A stretch of DNA of 64,000 bases from Herbiconiux sp. VKM Ac-1786 (GCF_015350805.1 NZ_JADKSG010000001.1:1722513-1786512); one strand, 5' to 3'; positions 41,262 through 49,566 are shown, numbered from the stretch's first letter. The notes: generated by a model not told the origin, from the sequence alone. Made by a program: numbers and translations.

Positions 41262-42280
41262 CTGCGCCCGCCGCCGGCCTCCGCGATCCGCACCAGGGCG
41301 TCCTCGCTGGGCAGCGACGCCTGCACCGCCGCGGCCAGCTCGTACCGTGACACGGCCAACGGCTGCGCCGCCCCGGCGAGCGCGTACCGCACGACTGTCT
41401 CGTTCTTCTCGCTCACGAGCAGCATGCCCACGGTCGGCTGATGCTTGCCCGGGTCGCGCAGTCGATCGTCGACGAGCGCCACGTAGAAGCCCAGCTGCCC
41501 GGCATGCCGCGGGTCGAATCTCGTCGTCTTCAGTTCCACGACGACATAGCGCAGCTGCTGCACGTGGAAGAAGAGCAGATCGACGTAGAAGTCGTCGCCG
41601 TCGATCTCGAAGTGCACCTGTCGCCCGACGAAGGAGAACCCCGGGCCGAGTTCTCTCAACGTATCGATGATCCGCTCGACCAGACGGTCTTCGAGCTGCC
41701 GCTCGCTGGTGTCGGCGTCGATGGCGAGGAAGCCGAGAGTGAAGGGGTCCTTCGTGATCTGCTGCGCGAGCTCGGAGTCCGAGCGTTCGAGCGAGGCGGC
41801 GAAGTTGGACGGAGAGGCCCCCTCGCGATCCCGAAGCCGGGTCGAGATCTGGTGGGCCAGAACCGACCTCGTCCAGCCGTGCTCCAGGTCGCGATCGGCG
41901 TACCAGTCGCGGTCGTCGGGCCCCGGCAGCCGGGTCAGCAGCTCGATGATGTGGCCCCAGGGCAATTGTGCAACGGAGCGTTGCACAATTAGGCCGCGGT
42001 CGGGCCAGGCTTCGGCGAACGACCGCATGTAGCGCAGATTGCGGCGCGAGAAGCCCTTGGTCTCGGGGAACTCGGCGCTCAGATCCCGGGCCAGCCGCTC
42101 GACGACCTTGCTGCCCCAGTCGGCGTTCGCGGCTCGCTCCGCGAGCACCGCGCCGATGTCCCAGTACAGGAGCACCATTGCGGTGTTCGCGTGCCGCTGC
42201 ACCTCGTAGCGCGCCTCGTGGACGCGACGCTTCAGTGCGAGCAGAGCATCGGAATAGCCGCCGACCTTGAGTTCTGACAT
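41255..42280 (-). CDS. DUF1016/YhcG-type PDDEXK nuclease domain protein
   Basis: 341 residues. N-terminal helical domain (VLLYWDIGAVL; GFSRRNLRYMRSFAEAWP; LPWGHIIELL) and C-terminal PDDEXK nuclease fold with the D...E-x-K set in FYVDLLFFH and YVVVELK, then PRHAGQLGFYVALVD. Family members occur in defence and mobile contexts; here it stands alone. TAACAT ends 6 nt before the ATG: leaderless. A perfect 12-bp inverted repeat lies inside the gene at 41964-41990. The absence of a partner methylase or toxin is noted; transfer is possible. Confidence 0.88.
   Translation of the reverse strand: MSELKVGGYSDALLALKRRVHEARYEVQRHANTAMVLLYWDIGAVLAERAANADWGSKVVERLARDLSAEFPETKGFSRRNLRYMRSFAEAWPDRGLIVQRSVAQLPWGHIIELLTRLPGPDDRDWYADRDLEHGWTRSVLAHQISTRLRDREGASPSNFAASLERSDSELAQQITKDPFTLGFLAIDADTSERQLEDRLVERIIDTLRELGPGFSFVGRQVHFEIDGDDFYVDLLFFHVQQLRYVVVELKTTRFDPRHAGQLGFYVALVDDRLRDPGKHQPTVGMLLVSEKNETVVRYALAGAAQPLAVSRYELAAAVQASLPSEDALVRIAEAGGGRSG
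41964..41990. repeat. Perfect 12-bp inverted repeat inside a coding region
   Basis: AATTGTGCAACG (41964-41975), spacer GAG, CGTTGCACAATT (41979-41990). It encodes LIVQRSVAQL of the DUF1016 protein using codons that are rare here (ATT, CAA, GTT, GCA, TTG). The structure is far more regular than protein coding demands. Confidence 0.9.
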
Positions 42281-42315
42281 ATCGTCATGTTACAAGGCGG
42301 TCGGCCACGGGAGGG

Positions 42316-43392
42316 TCAGGCCGTGAGGCGGGGGTAGTCGGTGTAGCCGGCCGCGCCCGAGGCGTAGACGGTGGCCTGGTCGGGGGTGTTCTCGGGGTGG
42401 GCGCCGCGCCAGCGCTCCACGAGGTCGGGGTTCGCGATGGCGGCGCGGCCCACCGCCACGGCGTCGGCCAGGTCGTCGGAAACCAGGGCGTGGGCCTCGT
42501 CGCGCGAGGTCATCTCCGAGAATCCGCTGTTCACCACGAAGACGCCGCCGAAGGCCGAGCGCAGCGACTGCACGAGCTCGTCCGAGGGCGAGCCGTGCAG
42601 GATGCTCAGGTACGCGAGCCCGAGCGGCGCGATGCCCGAGACGAGCGCCGTGTAGGTGGCGCGCACGTCGTCGGCGTCGGTCTCGAGCACGTCCTGGATG
42701 TTGTGCGACGGCGAGATGCGGATGCCCACCCGCCCGGCCCCGACCTCGGCCGCCACGGCCGTCGCCACCTCGATCACGAACGCGGCCCGAGCCGCCGGCG
42801 ATCCGCCGTAGGCGTCGGTGCGCACGTTCGACACGGGCGAGAGGAACTCGTGCAGCAGGTAGCCGTTGGCCGCGTGAAGCTCGACCCCGTCGAAGCCGGC
42901 GTCGATCGCGCGGCGGGCGGCGGCCACGAACTCCGCGCGCACGGTGGCGAGCTCGTCCACGGTCAGCGCGTGCGGCAGCCCATACGGCGCCTTCGACCCG
43001 TCGGGCCCGTGGGTCTCGCCGTCGATCGCGATGGCGCTCGGCGCCACGATCCGCGGCGTGCCCGTGATGGCGGTGTTCGTGACGCGGCCGCCGTTCATCA
43101 GCTGCATCACGATGCGCCCCCCGGCCTCGTGCACGGCCGCGGCCACGTGCCGCCAGCCCTCCTGCTGCTCGTCGGTGACGATGCCGGGCTGCCCCGGGTA
43201 GGCCCGCGACTCGGCGCTCGGGTAGACGCCCTCGCTGATGATCAGCCCCATGCTCGCCCGCTGCGCGTAGTGCTCCGCGATCAGATCGGTGGGCACGCCG
43301 TGCTCGTCGGCCCGCAGTCGGGTCATCGGCGCCATCACGACGCGGTTGGGCAGCTCGAGATCGCCGGCGGTGAGAGGGGTGAACAGCTTCAT
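42316..43392 (-). CDS. Alkene reductase, Old Yellow Enzyme family
   Basis: 358 residues, FMN-dependent TIM barrel. PLTAGDLELPNRVVMAPMTRLRA at the start, QLMNGGRV, VELHAANGYLLHEFLSP with the substrate-binding His-x-x-Asn and catalytic-type Tyr, and VNSGFSEMT / AVGRAAIANPDLVERW for the phosphate. NADPH-dependent reduction of activated C=C bonds or nitro compounds, cytosolic. GGAAGG lies 5 nt before the ATG. It diverges from a TetR gene, the usual regulator arrangement for this family. Confidence 0.93.
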   Translation of the reverse strand: MKLFTPLTAGDLELPNRVVMAPMTRLRADEHGVPTDLIAEHYAQRASMGLIISEGVYPSAESRAYPGQPGIVTDEQQEGWRHVAAAVHEAGGRIVMQLMNGGRVTNTAITGTPRIVAPSAIAIDGETHGPDGSKAPYGLPHALTVDELATVRAEFVAAARRAIDAGFDGVELHAANGYLLHEFLSPVSNVRTDAYGGSPAARAAFVIEVATAVAAEVGAGRVGIRISPSHNIQDVLETDADDVRATYTALVSGIAPLGLAYLSILHGSPSDELVQSLRSAFGGVFVVNSGFSEMTSRDEAHALVSDDLADAVAVGRAAIANPDLVERWRGAHPENTPDQATVYASGAAGYTDYPRLTA

Positions 43393-43552
43393 GAGGGCCT
43401 TCCGGGTGGTTCGCGGTCGAGCGGATGCCCGTCCGCAGCATCGCAGGGCGCTCCCGCGCCCCTCACCCGAACCGTCCCCCCTCCCGGGCGATTCCGACGT
43501 TCAGGGCTTTCCCACCTGGGCCCGCCGCTAGGCTGACGGAGGAGGGTGCAGC

Positions 43553-44191
43553 GTGAGCAGGATCGAGATTCAGCGCCAGGCCGTGATGGCGCGGCTGGCG
43601 ACCGCGGCCCGGGTGCCGCTGGCCGAATCCGGAGGCGTCACCCCGCAGCTGATCGAGGACGTCTGCCGCCAGGTCGGCGTGCACCCGCACTCGTTCCGGG
43701 CCCTGTTCCCCGACGACGACGCCTTCCTCGACGCGGTCACCGACCAGCTCGTCGAGGACTGCGCGGCGCGACTGCGCGGCGGGGTCGCCGCGTTCGAGCC
43801 GAGCGCCGAGGCGGCCGGGGGGTCCTCTGTCGCCTTCGCCGAGGCGGCCGTGGCGCTCGCCGACTCCTGGCCGCTCGACCGTGACGGCATGCTGATCCGC
43901 GCCGACCGCCGGGCCAGGGCCCTGCGCCGCAGCGACGGGGGCAGCGCCGTGCTGAAGGCCGAGAAGCTCTTCCTCGACGCCCTCGTCGACGTGCACTCCG
44001 AGCTGATGGCGAAGCTCGGCCGCCGCTTCGCGGGCTCCCCGGTGCGCTCGGTGCGGGTCATCCTCGACACCTACGAGCGCGCCTTCGAGACCTGGCTGCT
44101 CACCGGCGCCGACACCGCCGGCTTCCACTCCTCGCCCTACGTGCAGCGCACCCTGCCGACGCTGCTCGAGAACATGAGCGAGCCGGTCTAG
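43553..44191 (+). CDS. TetR family transcriptional regulator
   Basis: 212 residues from a GTG with GGAGGAGG about 7 nt upstream. HTH at about 30-55 in degenerate form (TPQLIEDVCRQVGVHPHSFRALFPDDDAFLDAV), then an all-helical ligand domain. The N-terminal HTH is less conserved than in standard TetR, but YRAFxxxxD layout is kept. Divergent to the Old Yellow Enzyme gene, so a likely repressor of it. A weak GGGGC-GGCAA-GCCCC hairpin follows at 44221-44235. Confidence 0.8.
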   Translation: MSRIEIQRQAVMARLATAARVPLAESGGVTPQLIEDVCRQVGVHPHSFRALFPDDDAFLDAVTDQLVEDCAARLRGGVAAFEPSAEAAGGSSVAFAEAAVALADSWPLDRDGMLIRADRRARALRRSDGGSAVLKAEKLFLDALVDVHSELMAKLGRRFAGSPVRSVRVILDTYERAFETWLLTGADTAGFHSSPYVQRTLPTLLENMSEPV

Positions 44192-44310
44192 AGGGCCCGC
44201 GATCATGCCCTGATCGCCCCGGGGCGGCAAGCCCCTTCCATCGCGCCCGGATGCGTGTAGACGGAGAAGAGGGCCATCTCGGCCCCTCTCCCGGAAGGAA
44301 CGCCATCCCT

Positions 44311-45441
44311 GTGTCGACCCCGCGCCCCCTCCGCATCGGGTGGTACGTCCACCACCGCGGCGCGGGCCACCGGATGACGGCCGGCTCCGTCATCCCCCTG
44401 CTCGACGCCGAGGTCACGGTGTTCACCTCCGCCGCCGGCCCCGTCGCGTCACCCCGTGCCCGCACGGTGCACCTGCCGCTCGACTCGACGCCGCCCGCCG
44501 CGGTCCCCGCCGGCCCCGTGCACATCGGCGGCGGCCGCACCGCCCACGGCCGCCTGCACTGGGCGCCCACCGACTCCCCGGGCCACACCGACCGCCTCGC
44601 CACGATCGCCGCCTGGGTCGCCGCGACCCGCCCCGAGCTGTTCGTGGTCGACGTCTCGGCCGAGATCGCGGCCTTCGTGCGCCTGCTCGGCGTGCCGGTC
44701 GTGAGCTTCACGCTCCCCGGCCTCCGCGACGACCCCGCGCACCGCCTCGCCTACGAGCTCTCCGACGCCGTGATCGCCCCCTGGCCCGCCGCCTTCGGTC
44801 CGACCGCCGGCTCCGTGCCCGCCGACCGCCTCCACCGCGTCGGCGCCCTGAGCCGCTTCGCCCCCGACGACCCGGGCCGCGCGACCGACGGCACCGCGAC
44901 CGACAGCCCCGCGACCGACCACCCCACGACCCACCACCCCGAGGCCGCCCGCCCCACCGCCCCCGAGGTGCTCGTCCTCCACGGCGCCGGCGGCCGAGGC
45001 GACGACCCGCTCGACACGGCCGCGAAGGGCCTCGAGGCGGCCGGCCACCCCGTGCGCCACCTCCGCGACGCCGGCCCCGCCGAGGTCTGGGCCGCCCTCC
45101 GCGCCGCCCCGCTCGTGCTCTCCCACTGCGGCTCGAACGCCGTGGCCGAGATCGCCGCCGCCCGCCGCCCCGCCATCCTGGTTCCGGATGCCCGCCCCCA
45201 CGCCGAGCAGGAGCACCTCGCCGAGGCGCTGACGAGGGCCCCGCTGCCTTGCGTCGTCGTCGCCCCCGCCGACCTCGCCCGCACGGACTGGGCCGCCGCC
45301 CACCGCACCGCCGTCGCCCTCGACGGCACCGCCTGGCGGCTCTGGAACGACGGAGGTGCCGCCTCCCGCATCGCGGAGCTCCTGCAGCGGCTCGCCACCG
45401 CTGCCGCGGCCGGGCCAGAGCGCATCGGCACCGCCGCGTGA
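44311..45441 (+). CDS. Glycosyltransferase, GT28/MurG-like
   Basis: 376 residues, GT-B fold. N-terminal IGWYVHHRGAGHRMTAGS is the MurG-like glycine loop, and the C-terminal SHCGSNAVAEIAAARRPAILVP with PHAEQEHLAEAL is the donor-binding GGxxxxxE-like site. GTG chosen because GGAAGGAA is about 11 nt upstream; an ATG at 44251 has no ribosome-binding site. A 60-bp pentapeptide repeat lies in the interdomain linker. First of three coupled glycosyltransferase genes. Confidence 0.85.
   Translation: MSTPRPLRIGWYVHHRGAGHRMTAGSVIPLLDAEVTVFTSAAGPVASPRARTVHLPLDSTPPAAVPAGPVHIGGGRTAHGRLHWAPTDSPGHTDRLATIAAWVAATRPELFVVDVSAEIAAFVRLLGVPVVSFTLPGLRDDPAHRLAYELSDAVIAPWPAAFGPTAGSVPADRLHRVGALSRFAPDDPGRATDGTATDSPATDHPTTHHPEAARPTAPEVLVLHGAGGRGDDPLDTAAKGLEAAGHPVRHLRDAGPAEVWAALRAAPLVLSHCGSNAVAEIAAARRPAILVPDARPHAEQEHLAEALTRAPLPCVVVAPADLARTDWAAAHRTAVALDGTAWRLWNDGGAASRIAELLQRLATAAAAGPERIGTAA
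44881..44940 (+). repeat. Four 15-bp tandem repeats coding pentapeptides
   Basis: Units share GCGACCGAC at the start and encode ATDGT, ATDSP, ATDHP and TTHHP in the linker between the two GT-B domains of the 44311 gene. A likely slippage-driven linker expansion. Confidence 0.9.
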
Positions 45442-46316
45442 TCGCCCTGATCACCGCGGTGGCGGGCCGCCGTCGGCACCTCGCCCGCCAGGAGGAGTGG
45501 CTGCTCCGTCGCCGGCGAGCAGGGACCGTGCGGGTGGTCGTCGCCATGGACGACGAGCCGATCGAGACGCCGAGCGCCCCCTCCGCCACCGTGCTGCGCG
45601 TGATCGAGCCCGGCGGCCCCCTCCCGCTCGCGGCCGCCCGCAACGCGGGGGCCGAGGCCGCCATCGCCGCCGGCGCCGAGCTGCTCGTCTTCCTCGACGT
45701 CGACTGCCTTCCCCGCCCGGGCCTCGTCGAGGCCTACGCCGACGCCGCCCGCGAACGGCCCGACGCGCTGCTCACCGGCTCGGTCGCGTACCTCCCCGAG
45801 GGCGTCGACTACGCCCGCCCCGCGACCTTCGAGGCGGTCGGGACGGTGCACGGCTTCCGCCCGAGGCCCGAGCCGGGCATCCGGGAACCCGCCGCCCACG
45901 AGCTGTTCTGGTCGCTGTCGTTCGCCTGCACCCCGGCGACCTGGCGCCGCATCGGCGGCTTCGACGAGGGCTACCGCGGCTACGGCGGCGAGGACACCGA
46001 CTTCGGCTTCGCCGCCCGGGCCGCCGGCGTCGAGCTGCTCTTCGTCGGTGGCGCCGAGGCCGACCACCAGCACCACCCGGTGAGCGATCCGCCCGTCGAG
46101 CACCTCGACGACATCCTGCGGAACACCGACCGCTTCACCGCCCGGTGGGGCGTCGTGCCGATGCGCGGCTGGCTCGACGCCTTCGCCGAGCTCGGTCTCG
46201 TCAGCCATGACCCCGTCACCGACCGCTACGCCCGAACGCCCGAGCCGCATCTCCTCACCGCCCGCACCGCGCCCGCCTCCGCGGGCCGCCCCGACACCCG
46301 AACGGACGCCGCATGA
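45438..46316 (+). CDS. Glycosyltransferase family 2 protein
   Basis: 292 residues from a GTG overlapping the previous stop. VIALITAVAGRRRHL at the start, FLDVDCLPRPGLV carrying the D-x-D, and GGFDEGYRGYGGEDTDFGF as the typical GT2 E-D catalytic segment. Cytosolic; no membrane helices. Coupled on both sides (GTGA, ATGA), so it acts with the GT28 and GT4 enzymes on one glycan or metabolite. Confidence 0.9.
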   Translation: MIALITAVAGRRRHLARQEEWLLRRRRAGTVRVVVAMDDEPIETPSAPSATVLRVIEPGGPLPLAAARNAGAEAAIAAGAELLVFLDVDCLPRPGLVEAYADAARERPDALLTGSVAYLPEGVDYARPATFEAVGTVHGFRPRPEPGIREPAAHELFWSLSFACTPATWRRIGGFDEGYRGYGGEDTDFGFAARAAGVELLFVGGAEADHQHHPVSDPPVEHLDDILRNTDRFTARWGVVPMRGWLDAFAELGLVSHDPVTDRYARTPEPHLLTARTAPASAGRPDTRTDAA

Positions 46317-47542
46317 GAATCGCCATCCTGTGCCACCTGCACCACCCCATCGCCGAGCCGTTCCAGGGCGGCACCGAGGCCCACACGGCGATGCTCGCCG
46401 ACGAACTGGTGCGCCGCGGCCACGACGTGACGCTCTTCGCCAAGGAGGGCTCCCGCACCTCGGCCGCGCTGCACCCCCTGGTGCCGGGCGACTTCGAGTT
46501 CGTCTTCGCCGCCACCCCTCTGGTGCGCCGGCAGCAGGCCGGCTTCCTCGCCGAGGCCAGCCAGCACAGTCTCGACCTGATCGCCGCCGGCGACTGGGAC
46601 GTCGTCATCAACAACTCCCTGAGCAGCCTGCCGTACCGGGGCCTCCGCGACCTCCCGATGATGACCGTGCTGCACACCCCGCCGACGCTCGACGACGTGA
46701 ACGCCCTGGTCGACGCCCCCGGCTGGTCGCCGTCCCCCCTGCACTCCTACGTCGCCGTCTCGCCGCGGAACGCCCGGGCGTGGGCGCCGCGCCTGCCGGG
46801 CGTGCTGAGCATCCCGAACGGCATCCCACTCGAGCGCTGGCGCGTCGACGTGCCGCGCGAGCAGCGCCTGGCCGTCTGGGCCGCCCGCATCACGCCCGAG
46901 AAGGGCCTGCACATCGCCATCCCCGCGGCGCGCGAGGCGGGCTTCCGGATGCGCGTGGCCGGCCCGATCGCCGACCCCCGCTACTTCGCGGAGGAGATCG
47001 AGCCCTTGCTCGGCGACGACGTCGAGTACGTCGGCCACCTGGGTCACGACGCCCTGCCCGCCTTCTACGCCGCCGGATCGGTCTTCGTGGCGAGCCCCGT
47101 CTGGGAGGAGCCGTTCGGCCTCTCGGTCGTCGAGGCGCTCGCCTCGGGCACGCCGGTCGCGACGCTGCCGCACGGTGCCGTGCCCGAGCTCGTCGCCCCG
47201 GGCGCGGGCACGGTGCTCGGCCTGGTGCGCCCCGCGGCCGGCGCGGTCGCCGTCGACGACGCACCCGTCTCGCTGGCCGCGGCCATCCGGGCCGCCGCGG
47301 CGGTCGACCCGGCGGTCGCGCGGGCGCAGGCGGCGCGGTTCTCGCTCAGCGGCATGATCGACGCCTACGAGACCGAGCTGGAGCGGCTGCTCGAGCGGCG
47401 TCGCGACGGGGTCGCCTCAGTCCAGGGGCGGGTACGCCGAGCGGATGCGCGCGGCGATCGCACCCGTCATGCTGCTGATGCGCCAGTGCTCGTCGACTCC
47501 GTCGGGGGCGGCGAGGGCCGGCTGGTCGCGGTAGGCGGCTGA
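46313..47542 (+). CDS. Glycosyltransferase family 4 protein
   Basis: 409 residues, GT-B. PFQGGTEAHTAMLADELVRRGHDV opens the N-domain, ARITPEKGLHIAI and EEPFGLSVVEALASGTPVAT (E-x7-E) mark the donor site. The fold ends at about residue 365; the last 40 residues (QGRVRRADARGDRT onwards) look like antisense readthrough of the neighbouring minus-strand gene, so the original stop may have been lost. ATG overlaps the GT2 stop. Confidence 0.9.
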   Translation: MRIAILCHLHHPIAEPFQGGTEAHTAMLADELVRRGHDVTLFAKEGSRTSAALHPLVPGDFEFVFAATPLVRRQQAGFLAEASQHSLDLIAAGDWDVVINNSLSSLPYRGLRDLPMMTVLHTPPTLDDVNALVDAPGWSPSPLHSYVAVSPRNARAWAPRLPGVLSIPNGIPLERWRVDVPREQRLAVWAARITPEKGLHIAIPAAREAGFRMRVAGPIADPRYFAEEIEPLLGDDVEYVGHLGHDALPAFYAAGSVFVASPVWEEPFGLSVVEALASGTPVATLPHGAVPELVAPGAGTVLGLVRPAAGAVAVDDAPVSLAAAIRAAAAVDPAVARAQAARFSLSGMIDAYETELERLLERRRDGVASVQGRVRRADARGDRTRHAADAPVLVDSVGGGEGRLVAVGG

Positions 47543-47743
47543 GATCTCCGAGGCGTAGCGGGCGGCCTCGTCGGGCGTGGGGGTGGTGCACAGGCGCCGC
47601 TCGTCGAACGCCACCGGGAGGTCGTCGCGCCGCGATCGGATCTCGCGCAGCACCAGCACCGTGCCGGTGAGGAAGATCTGGTCGGACACGTCCATCCGCC
47701 GCAGCCAGGGCGCGAGCTCGGTGCGCGGCGGTTCGGTGGACAC
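47417..47743 (-). CDS. Conserved-looking hypothetical protein
   Basis: 108 residues, start GTG with TAGCTT 7 nt upstream (leaderless). DVSDQIFLTGTVLVLREIRSR, PVAFDERRLCTTP and DEHWRISSMTGAIAARIRSAY read like an ordinary small cytosolic protein with no known domain. Its 3' end overlaps the GT4 gene by 126 bp on the opposite strand. No function can be offered. Confidence 0.65.
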   Translation of the reverse strand: MSTEPPRTELAPWLRRMDVSDQIFLTGTVLVLREIRSRRDDLPVAFDERRLCTTPTPDEAARYASEISAAYRDQPALAAPDGVDEHWRISSMTGAIAARIRSAYPPLD

Positions 47744-47827
47744 AGTGCAGAAGCTAGTGCAGAACGGGTGGGACTGCGACTCCCAAGCCGGGGAGCGGCC
47801 ATCCGGAACGACTGCTCGCGGTCGCCG

Positions 47828-48115
47828 TCAGGCGCGGTGCTTGGCGAGGAAGGTGTCGCGGATGTCGCGTGCGGCGGCCTCGCCCTCCTCGGTGAACTCG
47901 TACAGCCGCCGGGGCGGGCTCTCGCGGCTGCCGAGCTCCTCCCAGGTCGACCGGATCCAGCCCTGGCGCTCCAGCCGGTCGAGGATCGGGTAGACCGTGC
48001 CCGAGGGCCGGCCCGACTCCTTCACGATGCGCAGGCCCCAGATGGGCTCGGTGCCGCCGAGCATCGCCGTCAGCACGTCGACGGTCGGAGCGGTCACTCG
48101 CTGCAGCGGTTGCAT
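47828..48115 (-). CDS. PadR family transcriptional regulator
   Basis: 95 residues, winged helix: APTVDVLTAMLGG, IWGLRIVKESGRPSGTVYPILDRLERQGWIRSTWEE and the wing PPRRLYEFTEEG. A PadR-s1 (short) member, normally a repressor of phenolic-acid or efflux genes; target unknown. TACATT ends 6 nt before the ATG at 48115: leaderless. In-frame extension upstream to 48166 is unlikely. Confidence 0.92.
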   Translation of the reverse strand: MQPLQRVTAPTVDVLTAMLGGTEPIWGLRIVKESGRPSGTVYPILDRLERQGWIRSTWEELGSRESPPRRLYEFTEEGEAAARDIRDTFLAKHRA

Positions 48116-48198
48116 GGGCCCAATGTAGCGAGGCGTCGCCGTCGGCCACAACGAGTCGCCGCGCATCCGTCACCCCGGATCGCGCGGAGCGGGGGCGC

Positions 48199-48864
48199 TC
48201 ACGCGGCGGGGGCCACCCGGGTGACCAGGGCGCCGACGCGTTCGCGCAGGGAGCGGACGGTGCGGTCGAAGGCCGAGTCGCTGCCGTCGGCCGCGGGATC
48301 GGGCAGCGACCAGTGCAGGTCGTCGGCGCCGTGCAGCTGCTCGTGCGCGGCATCGCAGACGCTGATCACGAAGTCGCCCTCGCCGACCACGTCGTCGACG
48401 TGCCGGGGCACCGAGTGCGGGTCGAGGATCAGCCCGTGCCGCTCGGCCGCCGCCACGGCGCCGGGGTTCACGACCGCGGCGGGCCGCATGCCGGCCGAGA
48501 CGGCGGGGATCGAGCTGACCGTGCGCCAGACGGCCTCGGCCAGCTGCGAGCGGGCGGAGTTCGCCGTGCAGACGAAGACGACCCGGCCGGTGAGCGTGAG
48601 GAGCCCGGGCATCAGCGAGTCGAACGCCGACTGCACGAGGTGCAGGTAGGTGCGGCGGCCGTCGAACTCGGAGCGGGTGCGGGTGAGGATGCCCGCCTTC
48701 TCCAGCACGCGCACGTGATGGGCCACGAGATTGGAGGGGACGCTGAGTGCGGACTGGATCTCGGTCGACGACAGATCGCCCAATACGAGGAGGTCGACGA
48801 TCCACAGCCGCGTCGGATCGGAGAGCGCTGCGAACACCGCAGCCCGCTGCTTCAGATCGATCAT
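48199..48864 (-). CDS. ArsR regulator fused to arsenate reductase-like phosphatase
   Basis: 221 residues. Residues 1-85 are an ArsR winged helix (FAALSDPTRLWIVDLLVLGDLSSTEI, SNLVAHHVRVLEKAGIL); 93-221 are a low-molecular-weight phosphatase/arsenate reductase fold with the P-loop VCTANSARSQLAEAVW (Cys99, Arg105, Ser106) and SVCDAAHEQ as the acid. The P-loop has the C-x5-R spacing. ArsR-ArsC fusions are known in actinobacteria; the regulator part probably controls arsenic or phosphate-analogue genes not in the window. No arsB or acr3 is nearby. Confidence 0.9.
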   Translation of the reverse strand: MIDLKQRAAVFAALSDPTRLWIVDLLVLGDLSSTEIQSALSVPSNLVAHHVRVLEKAGILTRTRSEFDGRRTYLHLVQSAFDSLMPGLLTLTGRVVFVCTANSARSQLAEAVWRTVSSIPAVSAGMRPAAVVNPGAVAAAERHGLILDPHSVPRHVDDVVGEGDFVISVCDAAHEQLHGADDLHWSLPDPAADGSDSAFDRTVRSLRERVGALVTRVAPAA

Positions 48865-49015
48865 CGCTTCAAACAACTTCCATTGAGTCAATCGCTGCTG
48901 ACCCAATCATGGTAGGCAGGACGGAGAACGGCTCGCGAGCGACAGTCAGACGATTGTCAGGAGATCGTCGTTCCCCATCATCGTGCCCCCCGGCGCAGAC
49001 GAAAGGACCATCTCA

Positions 49016-49273
49016 ATGGGTATCGGAACCGGCATCGCGCTGTTCGTGATCGGGGCCATCCTGGCCTTCGCCGTCAACGTCGACCTGGGCGGGTTCGTCA
49101 ACCTCGCCCTGATCGGCTACATCCTGATGGGGGCCGGCGTCGTCGTGTTCCTGATCAGCCTCGTGCTCATGCTGCGTCGCCGCTCCTCGGTGTCGACCAC
49201 CCGCTCGGCCGTCGACCCGGCCAGCGGCGAGCAGGTCACCCGCCGCACCACCGACAGCGACCCGCTCGTCTGA
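49016..49273 (+). CDS. DUF6458-type small membrane protein
   Basis: 85 residues, two membrane helices (4-22, 28-51) joined by NVDLGGFVNL, then an Arg-rich positively charged stretch and a soluble tail. GAAAGGA lies 9 nt before the ATG. A conserved small actinobacterial membrane protein of unknown role. Followed 82 bp later by a second tiny membrane protein. Confidence 0.8.
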   Translation: MGIGTGIALFVIGAILAFAVNVDLGGFVNLALIGYILMGAGVVVFLISLVLMLRRRSSVSTTRSAVDPASGEQVTRRTTDSDPLV

Positions 49274-49355
49274 GGACGGCCCCACCCCGTACGCCCACGA
49301 GGCGTCGAAAACGAGGCCGCGATCCTGCGGCCCTCACCCCTACAAAGGAGAACTC

Positions 49356-49520
49356 GTGAACATCCTCGTCATCATCATCGCCGTCATCGCCGTCATCCTG
49401 CTGTTCACGGGCGGGTTCGTCTCGTCGCTGAACTTCCTTCTCTACGTCGGCGCCATCCTGCTGGTGCTCGCCATCATCGTGTTCCTGGTGCGCTTCCTCA
49501 CCGGCAACCGCCGCGTCTGA
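49356..49520 (+). CDS. 54-residue hydrophobic membrane peptide
   Basis: GTG start with AAAGGAG 6 nt upstream, 54 codons, almost wholly hydrophobic with two helices (ILVIIIAVIAVILLFTG and FLLYVGAILLVLAIIVFLV) and a basic end RFLTGNRRV. Same polarity and general design as the preceding DUF6458 gene and followed by a strong hairpin, so it is probably transcribed with it. No family assignment beyond resembling small hydrophobic proteins of actinobacteria. Confidence 0.75.
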   Translation: MNILVIIIAVIAVILLFTGGFVSSLNFLLYVGAILLVLAIIVFLVRFLTGNRRV

Positions 49521-49531
49521 TCCCACCGACT

Positions 49532-49566
49532 CGAAGGCCGGCTCCGCCCCACGGAGCCGGCCTTCG
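49532..49566 (+). terminator. Strong intrinsic terminator hairpin
   Basis: CGAAGGCCGGCTCCG pairs perfectly with CGGAGCCGGCCTTCG (15 bp) around loop CCCCA, 12 bp after the small-peptide stop and between convergent genes. No U-run, so it may act in both directions as a GC-rich bidirectional terminator. Confidence 0.85.

Noticed and set aside
44221-44235. Terminator hairpin GGGGC-GGCAA-GCCCC after TetR
   Set aside because: Only 5 bp of stem; may be chance in this GC range.
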